DNA of 14,692 nucleotides. Origin: an uncultured Collinsella sp. (GTDB lineage Bacteria > Actinomycetota > Coriobacteriia > Coriobacteriales > Coriobacteriaceae). The notes under the pieces were generated by a model. That model worked only from the letters and a program-made list of their open reading frames with translations, was not told where the DNA came from and did no database searches. Every line of letters starts with the position of its first letter. The stretch's first letter is position 1. This document shows positions 14,683-14,692 of the stretch, one piece after another. The stretch spans positions 1 to 14,692 of the forward strand of contig CABMPS010000025.1 in NCBI GenBank assembly GCA_902388545.1. Direction: 5' to 3'. The translations under genes and the position numbers were made by a program.

Positions 14683-14692
14683 ACCATCGTCC

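Overview
The window reads as chromosomal DNA from a GC-rich, Gram-positive-type anaerobe, most likely a Coriobacteriia member close to Collinsella. This is an inference from base composition, strong GGAGG-type ribosome binding sites, a short Bacillus-type NagB, a YjjU-like patatin, a very large P-loop/BTAD regulator and a DUF6110-like protein beside a P-type ATPase. No database search was possible, so the taxon is provisional.

Layout. At the left edge is the 3' part of a SAM-dependent methyltransferase (+), then yhbY (+) with its own terminator, facing a 999-residue STAND-type transcription regulator (-). After a gene-free stretch (4286-4673) comes a minus-strand block that is read right to left: rplM-rpsI (ribosomal proteins L13 and S9, with a visible promoter, leader hairpin and terminator), then glmM, a PTS EIIA of the glucose family, and nagB. 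The last three join amino-sugar synthesis, sugar-uptake phosphorelay and amino-sugar breakdown. The EIIA-nagB gap holds several strong hairpins, two of which exclude each other. A YjjU-like patatin lies upstream of rplM.

From 9643 to 10226 there is no gene. The stretch holds four tandem imperfect palindromes with a period of about 62 bp (9728-9962) and a 132-bp segment with 11-bp terminal inverted repeats (10038-10169). One end of that segment copies 17 bp of the 3' end of the adjacent tmRNA gene in inverted orientation. The tmRNA gene ssrA (10227-10590, -) is complete with CCA end, tag frame and terminator. A gene of unknown function (10830-11267, +) diverges from it.

The right part carries a toxin-antitoxin pair (antitoxin then PIN-domain toxin, with a GTGA overlap) whose promoter sits inside an inverted-repeat operator. 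Beyond it is a two-gene unit of a DUF6110-like membrane protein and a P1B-like P-type ATPase with an unusual SCALK membrane motif, closed by a strong terminator.

The items most worth a second look are the palindrome array and tmRNA-end-mimicking element downstream of ssrA, the nagB leader, and the regulator with a reversed SARP domain order. None can be called a new system from sequence alone.
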